From NCBI RefSeq assembly GCF_016901955.1, contig NZ_JACJLC010000025.1, positions 1 to 44,149 of the forward strand: 44,149 nucleotides of DNA. Direction: 5' to 3'. Every line of letters begins with the position of its first letter. Positions within the stretch are counted from its first letter, which is position 1. The position numbers were made by a program, and so were the translations under genes. The notes beneath the pieces were generated by a model. It did not search any database, was not told where the DNA came from, and was given only the letters and a program-made list of their open reading frames with translations. The stretch comes from Pseudoflavonifractor phocaeensis. Its GTDB lineage: Bacteria; Bacillota; Clostridia; Oscillospirales; Oscillospiraceae. Of this stretch, positions 1-7,546 are shown one piece after another.

Positions 1-544
1 CGCAGAGGCGGCGGACGATTTTCATCATGTTGGTGGCGTGATAGATATCCAGGTTGTTGGTGGGCTCATCCAGCAGCACATACTCGGTGTCCTGGGCGAT
101 GACCATGGCAATCAGCGCCCGCTGCCGCTGGCCGCCGGAGAGTTCGTCGATGAAGCGATCCTGGAACTCCTCCAGTTCCATGTAGTGAATAGCCCGGTCG
201 ATGATCTTCTGATCCTCTGGGGTGACCCGGTTGCCGGAATAGGGAAAGCGCCCGAAGGTCACCAGCTCCCGCACAGTCAGCTTCATCTGGATGTTATTGG
301 ACTGGGTCAGGATGGCAAGACGCTTGGAGAGCTCCTTACTTTTCCATTTGCCAATGTCCTTGCCCTCAAAGTCTACCAGTCCGCTGTCGTGGGCGATCAG
401 TCGGGAGATCATGCCCATGACGGTGGACTTGCCCGCGCCGTTGGGGCCGATCAGGGAAATCACCTTGCCCTTGGGAATGGCGAAGCTCACGCCGTCCACC
501 ACGGTTTTCCCGTCATACTGTTTTGTCAATTCCTGTACACGCAT
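1..544 (-). CDS. Siderophore/iron-chelate ABC transporter ATPase (FecE/FepC type), 3' end outside window
   Basis: This is the cytoplasmic ATPase that would power an iron-chelate importer together with the two permeases upstream. The start is ATG at 544, two bases after the FecD-like stop, and the coding sequence runs off the left edge, so about 181 codons are present. Visible motifs are Walker A GPNGAGKS (about residues 33-40), the ABC signature LSGGQRQRA (about 134-142) and Walker B with the catalytic Glu in LLDEPTNNLD (about 151-161). The order and spacing match FecE/FepC/FhuC ATPases. It is the third gene of an operon led by GTTAGC boxes, which supports iron rather than vitamin B12 as the cargo class. 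The exact chelate cannot be told from an ATPase. Confidence 0.93.
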   Translation of the reverse strand, partial: MRVQELTKQYDGKTVVDGVSFAIPKGKVISLIGPNGAGKSTVMGMISRLIAHDSGLVDFEGKDIGKWKSKELSKRLAILTQSNNIQMKLTVRELVTFGRFPYSGNRVTPEDQKIIDRAIHYMELEEFQDRFIDELSGGQRQRALIAMVIAQDTEYVLLDEPTNNLDIYHATNMMKIVRRLC

Positions 545-546
545 GG

Positions 547-1524
547 TCACACCTTCTTTCTTGTCAGGAGGAGGTAGAGGAAGTAAAGTCCGCCGCCCAC
601 GGTGATGAACACGCTCACCGGCACGGAGTAGGAATACACATGCTCGACGATGAGCTGCCCGCCCACCAGCACGATCATGCCGAACAGGGCCGAGCCCAGC
701 ACCAGCTGGGTGTGGCGGAAGGTCGTGAGCAGATGCCGGGACAGGTTGGCGATGATGAGCCCCAAAAAGGAGATGGGCCCCACCATGGCGGTGGCCACGG
801 CGATGCAGAGGGTCACGCCGAGCAGCAGGCGGCGGATGCAGCGGTCGTAGTCCACGCCGAGGTTGATGGCCTGCTCCTTGCCCAATGTCAGCACATCCAG
901 CAGGGCCAGTTCCTTGCGCAGAGCGAAGATGACGCCTGCCAGAAGAATCAAGGAAAAGACGATAATCTCGGAATTGATATTACTGAAGCTTGCCACCAGG
1001 GTATTCAGCAGACTGTCGTACTCATTGGGGTCCATGACCCGGGTCAGCGTGGTCTGGATGCTGCCAAAGAAGGAGGTCAGTACTGTACCCACCAGCAACA
1101 CATACAGCACATTATGCTTTGTCTTTTTGAAAATCCAGCTGTAGATTACTGTGGCGGCGATACCCATGAGCACAACATCCACTGCAAAGGACAGATTGGC
1201 GTTGGAGGCCACCACGCTGGCAGATCCAAGAAAGAACACCACCGCCGTGTGGATGAGGGTATAGAGGGAATTCATCCCCAGCAGGCAGGGGGTCACGATG
1301 GTGTTGTTGATGATGGACTGGAACACGATGGAGGCTCCGCCAATGGCAAAGGCCGTGATCAGCATGACGATGAGCTTGGGAGTTCGGATCTTCATGGCGT
1401 AAGCCAGCAGCTTGGGATTAGAGAAATTCACTTCAACCAGCATATAGCCCGCCGCGCAGAGCAAAACCAGAAAGGCCAAAATCAGGAGTTTGCGCCGGTT
1501 GGCGCGTATGGCAACCGTGTTCAC
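547..1524 (-). CDS. Iron-chelate ABC permease, FecCD family (second permease)
   Basis: A 325-residue inner-membrane permease of the FecCD/BtuC fold, very hydrophobic throughout, with the family-typical region PISFLGLIIANLSRH near the C-terminal third (the ATPase-coupling segment). I chose GTG at 1524. It overlaps the TGA of the preceding permease in a 4-base GTGA and has a GGGAGGT ribosome site about 8 bases upstream. The open frame continues further upstream, but that part lies inside the neighbouring gene and encodes no permease-like sequence. It would form a heterodimeric channel with the 1521-2582 product and the ATPase at 1-544. No substrate-binding lipoprotein is seen in the window. It may lie beyond the left edge. 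Confidence 0.93.
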   Translation of the reverse strand: MNTVAIRANRRKLLILAFLVLLCAAGYMLVEVNFSNPKLLAYAMKIRTPKLIVMLITAFAIGGASIVFQSIINNTIVTPCLLGMNSLYTLIHTAVVFFLGSASVVASNANLSFAVDVVLMGIAATVIYSWIFKKTKHNVLYVLLVGTVLTSFFGSIQTTLTRVMDPNEYDSLLNTLVASFSNINSEIIVFSLILLAGVIFALRKELALLDVLTLGKEQAINLGVDYDRCIRRLLLGVTLCIAVATAMVGPISFLGLIIANLSRHLLTTFRHTQLVLGSALFGMIVLVGGQLIVEHVYSYSVPVSVFITVGGGLYFLYLLLTRKKV

Positions 1525-2582
1525 TGGTCTGCACCTCCCTTCAGGTTGGGCATGGTGGAGCAGCAGCTTGTTCCGGCGCCGCCCAGACGGATGGCCTTGC
1601 GGCCATGCTTGAGCCGGTAAAACAGCAGGGCGATGAAAATGAGGCTTCCCAGGATGCCCACGATCAGTTCGATGGGCAGCTCGTAGGGGGCAATCACCAC
1701 CCGGCCGATCATGTCGCACACCAGCACGAAGATTGCGCCAAACAGGGCGGTGTCCACCAGCGTGCCCCGAATCTTGTCGCCCTTGTACATGGCTACCACA
1801 TTGGGCACGATCAGGCCGATGTAGGAGATGGAGCCGACCACCACCACGATGGAGGCAGTGATCATGGCGGCAATGGTGAGGCCGGAGAAGAGCACCAGAT
1901 TGTACGGGACCCCCAGGTTCTTGGAAAAATCCTTGCCCAGCCCCACGATGTTGAAGTGGTTGGCAAAGAGAAAGGCCAGAATGACCAGCGGCACCGTCAG
2001 CCAGACGATCTCATACCGGCCCTTCAGCACCAGGGAAAAGTGGCCCACCAGCCAGGAGGACAGGGCCTGGGTCATCTCGTACTTGTACGCCAGATAGTTG
2101 GTAATGCCGCCGATGACATTGCCGAACATGATGCCCACCAGAGGAACCATAACCACATCCTTGAACTGGATGCGCTGAATGAACCAGACGAAGATCCAAG
2201 TGCCCAGAATCGCTGTGGCAAAGGCGAAGATGGCACGGCTCCACAGGGTGGAGGCCGGCATAAACAGGAGCGCCAGCAAGATGCCGAACTGGGCCGAGGA
2301 GATGGTGGCCCCGGTGGTTGGGGACACGAATTTGTTGCTGCACAACTGCTGCATGATAAGCCCTGCTACGCTCATGCCGATTCCAGTACACAGGATGGCC
2401 AGTAGGCGCGGCAGCCGGGAGATGATGAAAATCTCCAGCTGCTCAAAATTGCCCGTCAGAAGCTCGCCCGGCGTCAGATCGATCACGCCTACAAACAGCG
2501 AGCAGCAGGACAAGACAAGCAACAGAGCCAAGAGAACTATGGTAGAACGATACGGTCTGATACAATCCTCCCCTTTCTTCAA
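1521..2582 (-). CDS. Iron-chelate ABC permease, FecCD family (first permease)
   Basis: First gene of the FecCDE-like operon, about 353 residues if started at TTG 2582. It is polytopic with the conserved FecCD patterns (RLPRLLAILCTGIGMSVAG near residue 55, GSISYIGLIVPNV near 255). The start is uncertain. TTG at 2582 has no ribosome site, while a strong AAGGGGAGG sits just inside the reading frame (about 2567-2575) without an ATG/GTG/TTG in frame at proper distance. A rare start such as ATC a few bases downstream is possible. The gene is preceded by a perfect GTTAGCTATAGCTAAC palindrome, a terminator-like hairpin and a promoter with a second box, so metal-dependent repression is expected. Confidence 0.9.
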   Translation of the reverse strand: MKKGEDCIRPYRSTIVLLALLLVLSCCSLFVGVIDLTPGELLTGNFEQLEIFIISRLPRLLAILCTGIGMSVAGLIMQQLCSNKFVSPTTGATISSAQFGILLALLFMPASTLWSRAIFAFATAILGTWIFVWFIQRIQFKDVVMVPLVGIMFGNVIGGITNYLAYKYEMTQALSSWLVGHFSLVLKGRYEIVWLTVPLVILAFLFANHFNIVGLGKDFSKNLGVPYNLVLFSGLTIAAMITASIVVVVGSISYIGLIVPNVVAMYKGDKIRGTLVDTALFGAIFVLVCDMIGRVVIAPYELPIELIVGILGSLIFIALLFYRLKHGRKAIRLGGAGTSCCSTMPNLKGGADQ

Positions 2583-2586
2583 TGAG

Positions 2587-2602
2587 GTTAGCTATAGCTA
2601 AC
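2587..2602. promoter_or_regulatory. GTTAGC box A (perfect palindrome), DtxR-type operator candidate
   Basis: GTTAGCTATAGCTAAC is a perfect 16-bp palindrome, 4 bases upstream of the assigned start of the first FecCD permease and downstream of its promoter. It matches the GTTAGC-N4-GCTAAC motif found at 12 intergenic sites here. The half-site TTAG/CTAA resembles DtxR/IdeR boxes. Assignment to the DtxR-like proteins in the window is inference. Confidence 0.75.
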
Positions 2603-2615
2603 TGTATTGTAAAAA

Positions 2616-2666
2616 ACGATGCGCAGGGGCGATTGGACTTACCATGCATCACGCACTGCGCATCGT
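2616..2666 (-). terminator. Terminator-like hairpin in the leader of the FecCDE operon
   Basis: Read on the minus strand, an 11-base arm ACGATGCGCAG pairs with CTGCGCATCGT across a 29-base loop and runs directly into T6. It lies between the promoter (2673-2702) and the first permease gene, so it could attenuate transcription. The long loop makes it weaker than a classical terminator. No riboswitch class is recognised. Confidence 0.5.
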
Positions 2667-2672
2667 GAGTGT

Positions 2673-2703
2673 ATTATAGCATATCGAGTTAGCTATGTGC
2701 AAC
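2673..2703 (-). promoter_or_regulatory. Promoter of the FecCDE operon with overlapping GTTAGC box B
   Basis: On the minus strand TTGCAC (2697-2702) and TATAAT (2673-2678) are separated by 18 bases. A degenerate box, GTTAGCTATGTGCAAC at 2688-2703 on the plus strand, covers the -35 element and half the spacer. The combination suggests a repressor blocking RNA polymerase, with box A downstream as a second site. Confidence 0.7.
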
Positions 2704-2745
2704 CGCGCAAAAAGCACAAGCTACCAAACGGAAAGAATGTGTTTT

Positions 2746-4860
2746 TTAGCCATTCTGCAAATTGTTGTTCTGAACGGGCTGTGTCTGAGTAGTCAGCCGG
2801 CTCATGCTCCGCAGGCTGACGCCCAGGGTGGAGAGATTGTGCAGCGTGGCAGAGGTGGCGGGCGGTAGAACACCGGCCACACCAAGGGCAATCAGGGTGC
2901 CGTTGAAGCCGATAACGAAGCGGTAGTTGGAGTGGATGCGCGCCATCAGCGCCATGGCGATCCGGCGCAGCTCTACCAGTTCCCAGAGACTGTCGGCAGC
3001 GATGGTGATGTCCGCGATCTCCCGGGCGATGGCGGCGCCGTCGCTGATGGCAATGCCCGCATCCGCCTCGGACAAGGCCGGTGAGTCGTTGATGCCGTCG
3101 CCCACCATCAGGACGGTATGCCCCTTCCGGCGGAGCCGTGCCACATACTCCGCCTTGTCCGCCGGAAGGACTCCAGCGCGGAAGTCATCCACTCCCACCT
3201 GGGCGGCAATGGCTGCGGCGGTGCGGTAACTGTCGCCGGTGAGCATGACGGTATTGGTGACCCCCAGAGCACGGAGGGTGGACAGAACTTCCTTCGCCTC
3301 CTCCCGCAGCGGGTCGGAGATGCAGATCACAGCGGCCAGCTGTCCCCCTACTGCCAGATACAGGTGGGAATACTCCGGCGGCAGGGCGTCAAAGCGTTCC
3401 TGCTCGCCCTCTGGAATGACGCAACGCTCATCCTCAAAGACGAAGTGGGCACTGCCGATGAGGACTCGCTCCTCATCGACGGTGCTTGCGATGCCGTGAG
3501 CCACCAGATACTCCACCTTGGAGTGGTACTCCTCGTGGCGCAGGCCCCGGCGCTTGGCCTCCTCCACCACGGCGTTGGCCATGGAATGGGGGAAGTGCTC
3601 CTCCAGACAGGCAGCCAGCCGCAGCATTTCGGATTCCTCTTTGCCACCGAAGGACACCACCTGAGCCACCCGGGGGCAGGCGCGGGTCAGGGTGCCGGTC
3701 TTGTCGAAAACGATGGTGTCGGCGGCAGCCACCGCCTCCAGGAACTTGCCGCCCTTGACGGTGATGTGGGCGCGTCCCGCCTCCCGCATGGCGGAGAGGA
3801 CGGCCAGAGGCATGGCCAGCTTCAGGGCGCAGGAGAAGTCCACCATCAGCACCGACAGGGCTCGTGCCACATTCCGGGTGAGGGCAAAGCTGATGAGGCT
3901 CCCGGCGAAGGTATAGGGCACCAGCTTATCCGCCAGATTGGCGGCCTTGCTCTCAGCCTCCGACTTCATCTGCTCCGACTGCTCGATCATGTGAACGATC
4001 TGGTCATAGCGGCTTTGGCCGGAGGCTTGCTTTACCTCCAGCACACATTCGCCCTCCTCTACCACGGTGCCGGCATAGACCGCGCCGCCGGGGCGCTTGG
4101 GTACCGGGATGGATTCTCCGGTGAGGGACGCCTGGTTGACAGTGACCTCCCCCTCCAGCACCAGACCATCCACGGGGATGATGCCGCCGGCGCGGACGAC
4201 TACTGCATCCCCCGGCTGGATCTGGGACACAGGAACCAGCACTTCGCCTTGGGCTGTGCGCAGCCAGACCCGGTCCACATTCAGCGACATGCACCGTGCC
4301 AGATCCGCCACAGATTTCTTCCTTGTCCACTCCTCCAGCAGCTCGCCCACCTCCAGCAGAAACATGACCATTCCGGCGGTTCCGAAGTCCCTTCTGCAGG
4401 CAGAAATGGAAATAGACAGGGCATCCAACAGCTCCACCTTGATGCGGCGGCGCAGCAGGCAGCGCAGTCCTCTCCGCACAAAGGGGATCATGTGCCAGAG
4501 AATGCGGGCAATCCGCAATGGAGACGGGAGAAACAGGGTGCAGGCGGCCTTGCACACCACCTTTGCCACCAGCTTCTCCTCAAATTCCCGGTTCAGCGCC
4601 CGGCTGCTGTGGGCGGGCAGCGCGGTGGTCCGCTCCGCCTCCTGCCAGGAAAAATGCCGAATTTCGTTCAGCACGGCTTGGCGAGTCCCATCGTAGTACA
4701 GGATGACGCAGCAGGTTCGCTCATGGACGGTGACCTGCCGGCACCAGGACTTTCCCTGAATCCATGCCTCCAGCAGATCCGCCTGAGCGAGTGTCATTTG
4801 TTTTTGCCGCAGCCGGAACCGGATGCGCCCCCGGCTTTCGTGCAATATGGTTGCGTTCAT
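2746..4860 (-). CDS. P1B-type heavy-metal translocating ATPase with atypical membrane metal motif
   Basis: A 704-residue P-type ATPase that would export a transition metal across the membrane. Motifs: TGES actuator loop (about 245), DKTGTLT phosphorylation site with Asp386, an HFPHSMANAV element in the place of the P1B HP motif, MLTGDS, and GDGINDSPAL near the C-terminus. The N-terminus has an HMA-like fold pattern but no CxxC. The transmembrane motif, usually CPC or SPC, reads DFSCALKLAMP (341-351), so the proline between the metal ligands is missing. ATG at 4860 follows AAGGAGG and is preferred over the GTG 15 bases upstream. It follows a DUF6110-like gene and a hairpin. The metal (Fe, Mn, Zn or Co) is not deducible. 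The iron-regulated surroundings favour Fe or Mn. Confidence 0.93.
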   Translation of the reverse strand: MNATILHESRGRIRFRLRQKQMTLAQADLLEAWIQGKSWCRQVTVHERTCCVILYYDGTRQAVLNEIRHFSWQEAERTTALPAHSSRALNREFEEKLVAKVVCKAACTLFLPSPLRIARILWHMIPFVRRGLRCLLRRRIKVELLDALSISISACRRDFGTAGMVMFLLEVGELLEEWTRKKSVADLARCMSLNVDRVWLRTAQGEVLVPVSQIQPGDAVVVRAGGIIPVDGLVLEGEVTVNQASLTGESIPVPKRPGGAVYAGTVVEEGECVLEVKQASGQSRYDQIVHMIEQSEQMKSEAESKAANLADKLVPYTFAGSLISFALTRNVARALSVLMVDFSCALKLAMPLAVLSAMREAGRAHITVKGGKFLEAVAAADTIVFDKTGTLTRACPRVAQVVSFGGKEESEMLRLAACLEEHFPHSMANAVVEEAKRRGLRHEEYHSKVEYLVAHGIASTVDEERVLIGSAHFVFEDERCVIPEGEQERFDALPPEYSHLYLAVGGQLAAVICISDPLREEAKEVLSTLRALGVTNTVMLTGDSYRTAAAIAAQVGVDDFRAGVLPADKAEYVARLRRKGHTVLMVGDGINDSPALSEADAGIAISDGAAIAREIADITIAADSLWELVELRRIAMALMARIHSNYRFVIGFNGTLIALGVAGVLPPATSATLHNLSTLGVSLRSMSRLTTQTQPVQNNNLQNG

Positions 4861-4879
4861 AGGTTCCTCCTTCACGAAA

Positions 4880-4905
4880 AGAGGGAGCCGCTGGCGGCTC
4901 CCTCT
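4880..4905 (-). terminator. Hairpin with T-run just before the P-type ATPase gene
   Basis: AGAGGGAGCCGC and GCGGCTCCCTCT form a perfect 12-bp stem with a 2-base loop, followed on the minus strand by TTTT and then the AAGGAGG site of the ATPase. It lies between the DUF6110-like gene and the ATPase, so it probably reduces ATPase expression relative to the two small upstream genes, or protects mRNA ends. Confidence 0.75.
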
Positions 4906-4912
4906 GGGTCAA

Positions 4913-5185
4913 TCAGGCTTCTTCGCTCTCCAGATTGGCAGCGGCGGCTTCCTCCGCTTCCTTCGCAGCCCGGTCCTCGTTCAGCTCCTTGGCGGAGGCC
5001 AGAATGTCCGCGGCGTTTTCCTGCACCGTGGTCACAGTCCCCATGACCGAATCCTTCATCCGCAGGCCGGCGGCCGTGACATGGACATAGGCTTTCTTGG
5101 CGTCCTTGCTGGACAGCAGCTTGATGCCAAAAGAACCAAACAACGCACCACCCGCAAAGCAGGCAAGTTTCGTATAAACGCTCAT
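4913..5185 (-). CDS. Small membrane-anchored protein, DUF6110-like
   Basis: A 90-residue protein with an N-terminal hydrophobic helix (about residues 6-25, LACFAGGALFGSFGIKLL) followed by a charged, probably helical tail ending in a Glu/Ala-rich stretch. The pattern matches the DUF6110 family, which I recall as commonly encoded beside metal P-type ATPases in Clostridia. Its role is unknown. A partner or accessory of the adjacent ATPase is an inference from position. The ATG at 5185 has AGGAAGG about 7 bases upstream. It sits 18 bases downstream of the 26-residue gene and is separated from the ATPase gene by a hairpin. Confidence 0.82.
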   Translation of the reverse strand: MSVYTKLACFAGGALFGSFGIKLLSSKDAKKAYVHVTAAGLRMKDSVMGTVTTVQENAADILASAKELNEDRAAKEAEEAAAANLESEEA

Positions 5186-5203
5186 TGTGATCCTTCCTTT
5201 CCC

Positions 5204-5284
5204 TTATTTCCGTTTGTAGCCTGTGACCATGACCATGATCATGCAGATGACCGCACCCCAGGCCCAAAAACGATGCTGTTTCAT
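5204..5284 (-). CDS. 26-residue membrane peptide upstream of the DUF6110-like gene
   Basis: A very short gene: ATG at 5284 preceded by AGGAGTG at good spacing, stop TAA at 5204. The product starts MKQHRFWAWGAVICMIM and ends GYKRK: one transmembrane helix flanked by positive charges. It resembles short clostridial proteins (DUF6219-like, from memory) encoded beside DUF6110 and metal ATPases. Together with its two downstream neighbours it would make a three-gene metal-efflux operon, with the helix possibly assembling with the ATPase (inference). Confidence 0.7.
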   Translation of the reverse strand: MKQHRFWAWGAVICMIMVMVTGYKRK

Positions 5285-5320
5285 CGCTGTCACTCCTTCT
5301 GAATGCTTTGGAATGTCTGA

Positions 5321-6274
5321 TTATTGTAGCAGAAAAGGTGGGTGTTTGTCGCTGTCAAAACGGACGCGAGATTGCCATTTATGACATTTTCTGTATTGCC
5401 CAGGTGTTACACCAAAATGATGCTTGAACGCCGCGTTGAACTGGCTTGCACTCTCATAGCCAACGGACTGTGCAATCTTCTGGATCGGCATTCCGGTCGT
5501 GCGGATCAATCTTCGTGCGTACTGGAGGCGCTGCTGGATCAGGAAACTGTGAATGGGTGTGCCATAGGCACGGCGAAACCCTTCTTTTAAGAAGGTTGGG
5601 GAAACGGAAAACTGTTTGCAGAGAACCTCAATGGTGAGTTTTTCATTCAGATGCGCTTGGATGTAGGCCTTTACCTCCGACATCCCGGGGAAAGCGGGAT
5701 AGTCCAAACCAACGGCAGATCCATTCGGTGCGGGAGTCTCTGAGCAGAGCAAGTATAGGATTTCCACCGATTTGAAAACGCAGTATTGCTCCTGGGCGTC
5801 TTCGGAAAGATATTGCATGGTTTCGAAAAGCGCCTGCGTCCAAGGAGTACCAAGCAGAACCACACAGCCGTTACTTGCCGTCATTTTCTCCTTGACGATG
5901 CTGGTGTTCAACCTCATCCCCAGGGTGGCGCAGACCGTCACAAGGCTTTCTTTTGCTGCTTTGGCGTCTACGGCGATCAAAACGCCGCCCAGGTTTCCGC
6001 TGTACTGACACGAGCGGAGAGCGGAGCTGTCGGAGAGGAGGAAGATCCCCGGCGCCTCCACCATGCAGGAAGTACCCTGTAACGCTCGGACAGTAAGGCG
6101 GCCGGTCAGACAGAAAAGCACCTCAAACTGGAGCGGTGCGCCGCACACCGGAATGGGCCGCAAGGGTTCCTGCTCCGGCTCTGGCAAGGAAAAGCGGCAG
6201 ATCTGCACCCCCGGCATACCGTGGCCCCAGCGGCCCGTGCCGGAGCCCTGCCTCAATAAGTATTCTTTCAGCAT
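5321..6274 (-). CDS. AraC-family transcriptional regulator
   Basis: A 317-residue regulator: an N-terminal sensing region (about 1-210) without an obvious known ligand domain, then a C-terminal AraC DNA-binding domain with two helix-turn-helix motifs (LTIEVLCKQFSVSPTFLKEG and IQKIAQSVGYESASQFNAAF) and the GVTPGQYR family tail. ATG at 6274 is chosen because the AGGT ribosome site is at usable distance, while GTG at 6283 is too close to it. It lies downstream of the flavodoxin gene on the same strand, separated by a hairpin, and upstream of the small-protein/P-ATPase operon. AraC proteins in iron islands often bind the imported chelate (YbtA, PchR). The target here is unknown. Confidence 0.9.
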   Translation of the reverse strand: MLKEYLLRQGSGTGRWGHGMPGVQICRFSLPEPEQEPLRPIPVCGAPLQFEVLFCLTGRLTVRALQGTSCMVEAPGIFLLSDSSALRSCQYSGNLGGVLIAVDAKAAKESLVTVCATLGMRLNTSIVKEKMTASNGCVVLLGTPWTQALFETMQYLSEDAQEQYCVFKSVEILYLLCSETPAPNGSAVGLDYPAFPGMSEVKAYIQAHLNEKLTIEVLCKQFSVSPTFLKEGFRRAYGTPIHSFLIQQRLQYARRLIRTTGMPIQKIAQSVGYESASQFNAAFKHHFGVTPGQYRKCHKWQSRVRFDSDKHPPFLLQ

Positions 6275-6340
6275 ATTTCTCACGACCTGTTTCTCTGGGT
6301 TCGAAATTGGTTTTACCTATGCTGACCGGGGAACCAGAGA

Positions 6341-6370
6341 GAAGGCAGGAGACAAGCGCCTCCTGCCTTC
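6341..6370 (-). terminator. Terminator-like hairpin after the flavodoxin gene
   Basis: GAAGGCAGGAG and CTCCTGCCTTC form an 11-bp stem with an 8-base loop between the flavodoxin stop and the AraC gene. The T-run is poor, so it may be a partial terminator or RNA stabiliser. Confidence 0.6.
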
Positions 6371-6383
6371 TGCGGTGCTTTTG

Positions 6384-6806
6384 TCAGGCCAGTGACGCGC
6401 CCAGCTCGCGGCAGGCCGCCAGAGCGTCATCGTCCGGAGCCTCGTTGCAGATCACGCTTTCGCAGGCCAGATTGGCGCCGTCGTCGTTGCAGCGGGACTC
6501 CCAGCTGCGCATCCATTCGCCGTCGCCCCAGCCGTAGGAGCCAAACAGAGCGATGTTCTTCCCGCTCAGCCTGCCCTCACAGGCGGTGAACATGGGCTCG
6601 AACTCGCTCTCCTCCAGCTGCTCCGACCCCATGGAGGGGCAGCCAAAGGCGATGGCGGAATACTCGCCGACCTGCTCCGGCGAGAACTCTGCGGCGGTAA
6701 TCACAGACACCTCAGCGCCTTTGCCCTTGGCGCCTTCGGCCACCGCCATTGCCATGGCCTCGGTGTTTCCCGTGCCGCTCCAATACACAACTGCAACTTT
6801 ACTCAT
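6384..6806 (-). CDS. Short-chain flavodoxin
   Basis: A 140-residue electron carrier binding FMN in the cytoplasm. The phosphate-binding loop SGTGNTEAMA is at residues 10-19, and the FMN-ring contacts lie in the GCPSMG (about 55-60) and GSYGWGDGEW (about 88-97) loops, all typical of clostridial flavodoxins. Flavodoxins replace iron-sulfur ferredoxin when iron is scarce. This fits the two GTTAGC boxes upstream of the operon (7476-7539). It is co-directional with, and 45 bases downstream of, the DUF3793 gene. Length is normal and all motifs are intact. Confidence 0.95.
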   Translation of the reverse strand: MSKVAVVYWSGTGNTEAMAMAVAEGAKGKGAEVSVITAAEFSPEQVGEYSAIAFGCPSMGSEQLEESEFEPMFTACEGRLSGKNIALFGSYGWGDGEWMRSWESRCNDDGANLACESVICNEAPDDDALAACRELGASLA

Positions 6807-6851
6807 AAGACTTTAGCGACCTTTCTTTCTGGATTTGTTATGGTAGAAACA

Positions 6852-7403
6852 TCAACCAGCCACGGTGAGCTGCTCGATGGATTTCCCTTGCTGCCACTGC
6901 CGGGAGTAGATTTTGCTGCACATCTCGTATTTTTCAAAGATGCTCCTGGCGGCCTGTTCGTCGCCGTAGACCTTCCAGCAGCCCACGCACTTGTGATTGC
7001 ACGCCCGATTGCAGATAAAGCCCAGCACATCCTCCGGCGGATAGCTCAAAAACAGGCCGATCTCATGGGGAAATTCCCCCTCGCTCCGGAGCCGGTGGAT
7101 CAGGTGAACCACACAGCCATTGGGATTTTCCGGCATATAGCCGTATTTGAGAAGCAAGGCTCTGGCTCGGTGATCGGTCAGATCGCTCTCCAGCGCATGG
7201 GGCCGGTAGGCGTAAATCAAAGCGCGGCCTTTGCAAACCCGGAGCGGCAGGATGCGAATGCCCTTGGGCACCAGTTTCTTGTTCAGCCGGCACAAGTCTC
7301 GCGTCAGATCCTTCCGGCTGGCGCAGGCGCAGGAAAAGAGGTTTCCCGTCTTGATCCCGGCCAGGGTGGGAGAACAATGGCGAATCAGCAGATCCTCTGA
7401 CAT
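6852..7403 (-). CDS. DUF3793 family protein with cysteine cluster
   Basis: A 183-residue cytoplasmic protein of unknown function. The GLFLSYPPEDVLGFI block and the WKVYGDEQAARSIFEKY block are the hallmarks of DUF3793, a clostridial family often encoded beside flavodoxin. This copy has four closely spaced cysteines (131, 135, 139, 142 in a CNRACNHKCVGCW stretch), which could bind a metal or cluster. ATG at 7403 with GAGG nine bases upstream is preferred. The longer open frame upstream covers the operator region and is not protein-like. It is the first gene of the DUF3793-flavodoxin operon, behind a strong promoter with an overlapping box. Confidence 0.85.
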   Translation of the reverse strand: MSEDLLIRHCSPTLAGIKTGNLFSCACASRKDLTRDLCRLNKKLVPKGIRILPLRVCKGRALIYAYRPHALESDLTDHRARALLLKYGYMPENPNGCVVHLIHRLRSEGEFPHEIGLFLSYPPEDVLGFICNRACNHKCVGCWKVYGDEQAARSIFEKYEMCSKIYSRQWQQGKSIEQLTVAG

Positions 7404-7475
7404 AGGCGTTTTCCTCACAAAATCATGTCCACACGAAGACTGTACGGAGAAATGGAAAAACTGAAAGCAAATATT

Positions 7476-7491
7476 GTTAGCGACAGCTAAC
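7476..7491. promoter_or_regulatory. GTTAGC box C
   Basis: GTTAGCGACAGCTAAC, with both 6-base half-sites intact. It lies in the 5' leader of the DUF3793-flavodoxin operon, 32 bases from box D (three helical turns), a spacing compatible with cooperative binding of two regulator dimers. Confidence 0.72.
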
Positions 7492-7523
7492 CGATGTGCC
7501 AAAAATATAGCTGACGCCTTTTG

Positions 7524-7539
7524 GTTAGCGGCAGCTAAC
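7524..7539. promoter_or_regulatory. GTTAGC box D at the transcription start of the DUF3793-flavodoxin operon
   Basis: GTTAGCGGCAGCTAAC, with both half-sites intact. It begins 7 bases downstream of the -10 element of the minus-strand promoter, so it covers the expected start site. A regulator bound here would block transcription of the flavodoxin operon when metal is sufficient. Confidence 0.75.
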
Positions 7540-7546
7540 TAAAGAA

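Noticed and set aside
2443-2652. 69-codon frame from the hairpin loop into the first permease gene as a real protein
   Set aside because: It overlaps the permease in another frame and has no ribosome site. A leader-peptide role is mentioned only as a possibility.
3118-5046. 642-codon open frame on the plus strand opposite the P-type ATPase
   Set aside because: It is antisense to a gene with complete P-ATPase motifs, has a His/Gln/Gly-rich shadow composition and no recognisable domain.
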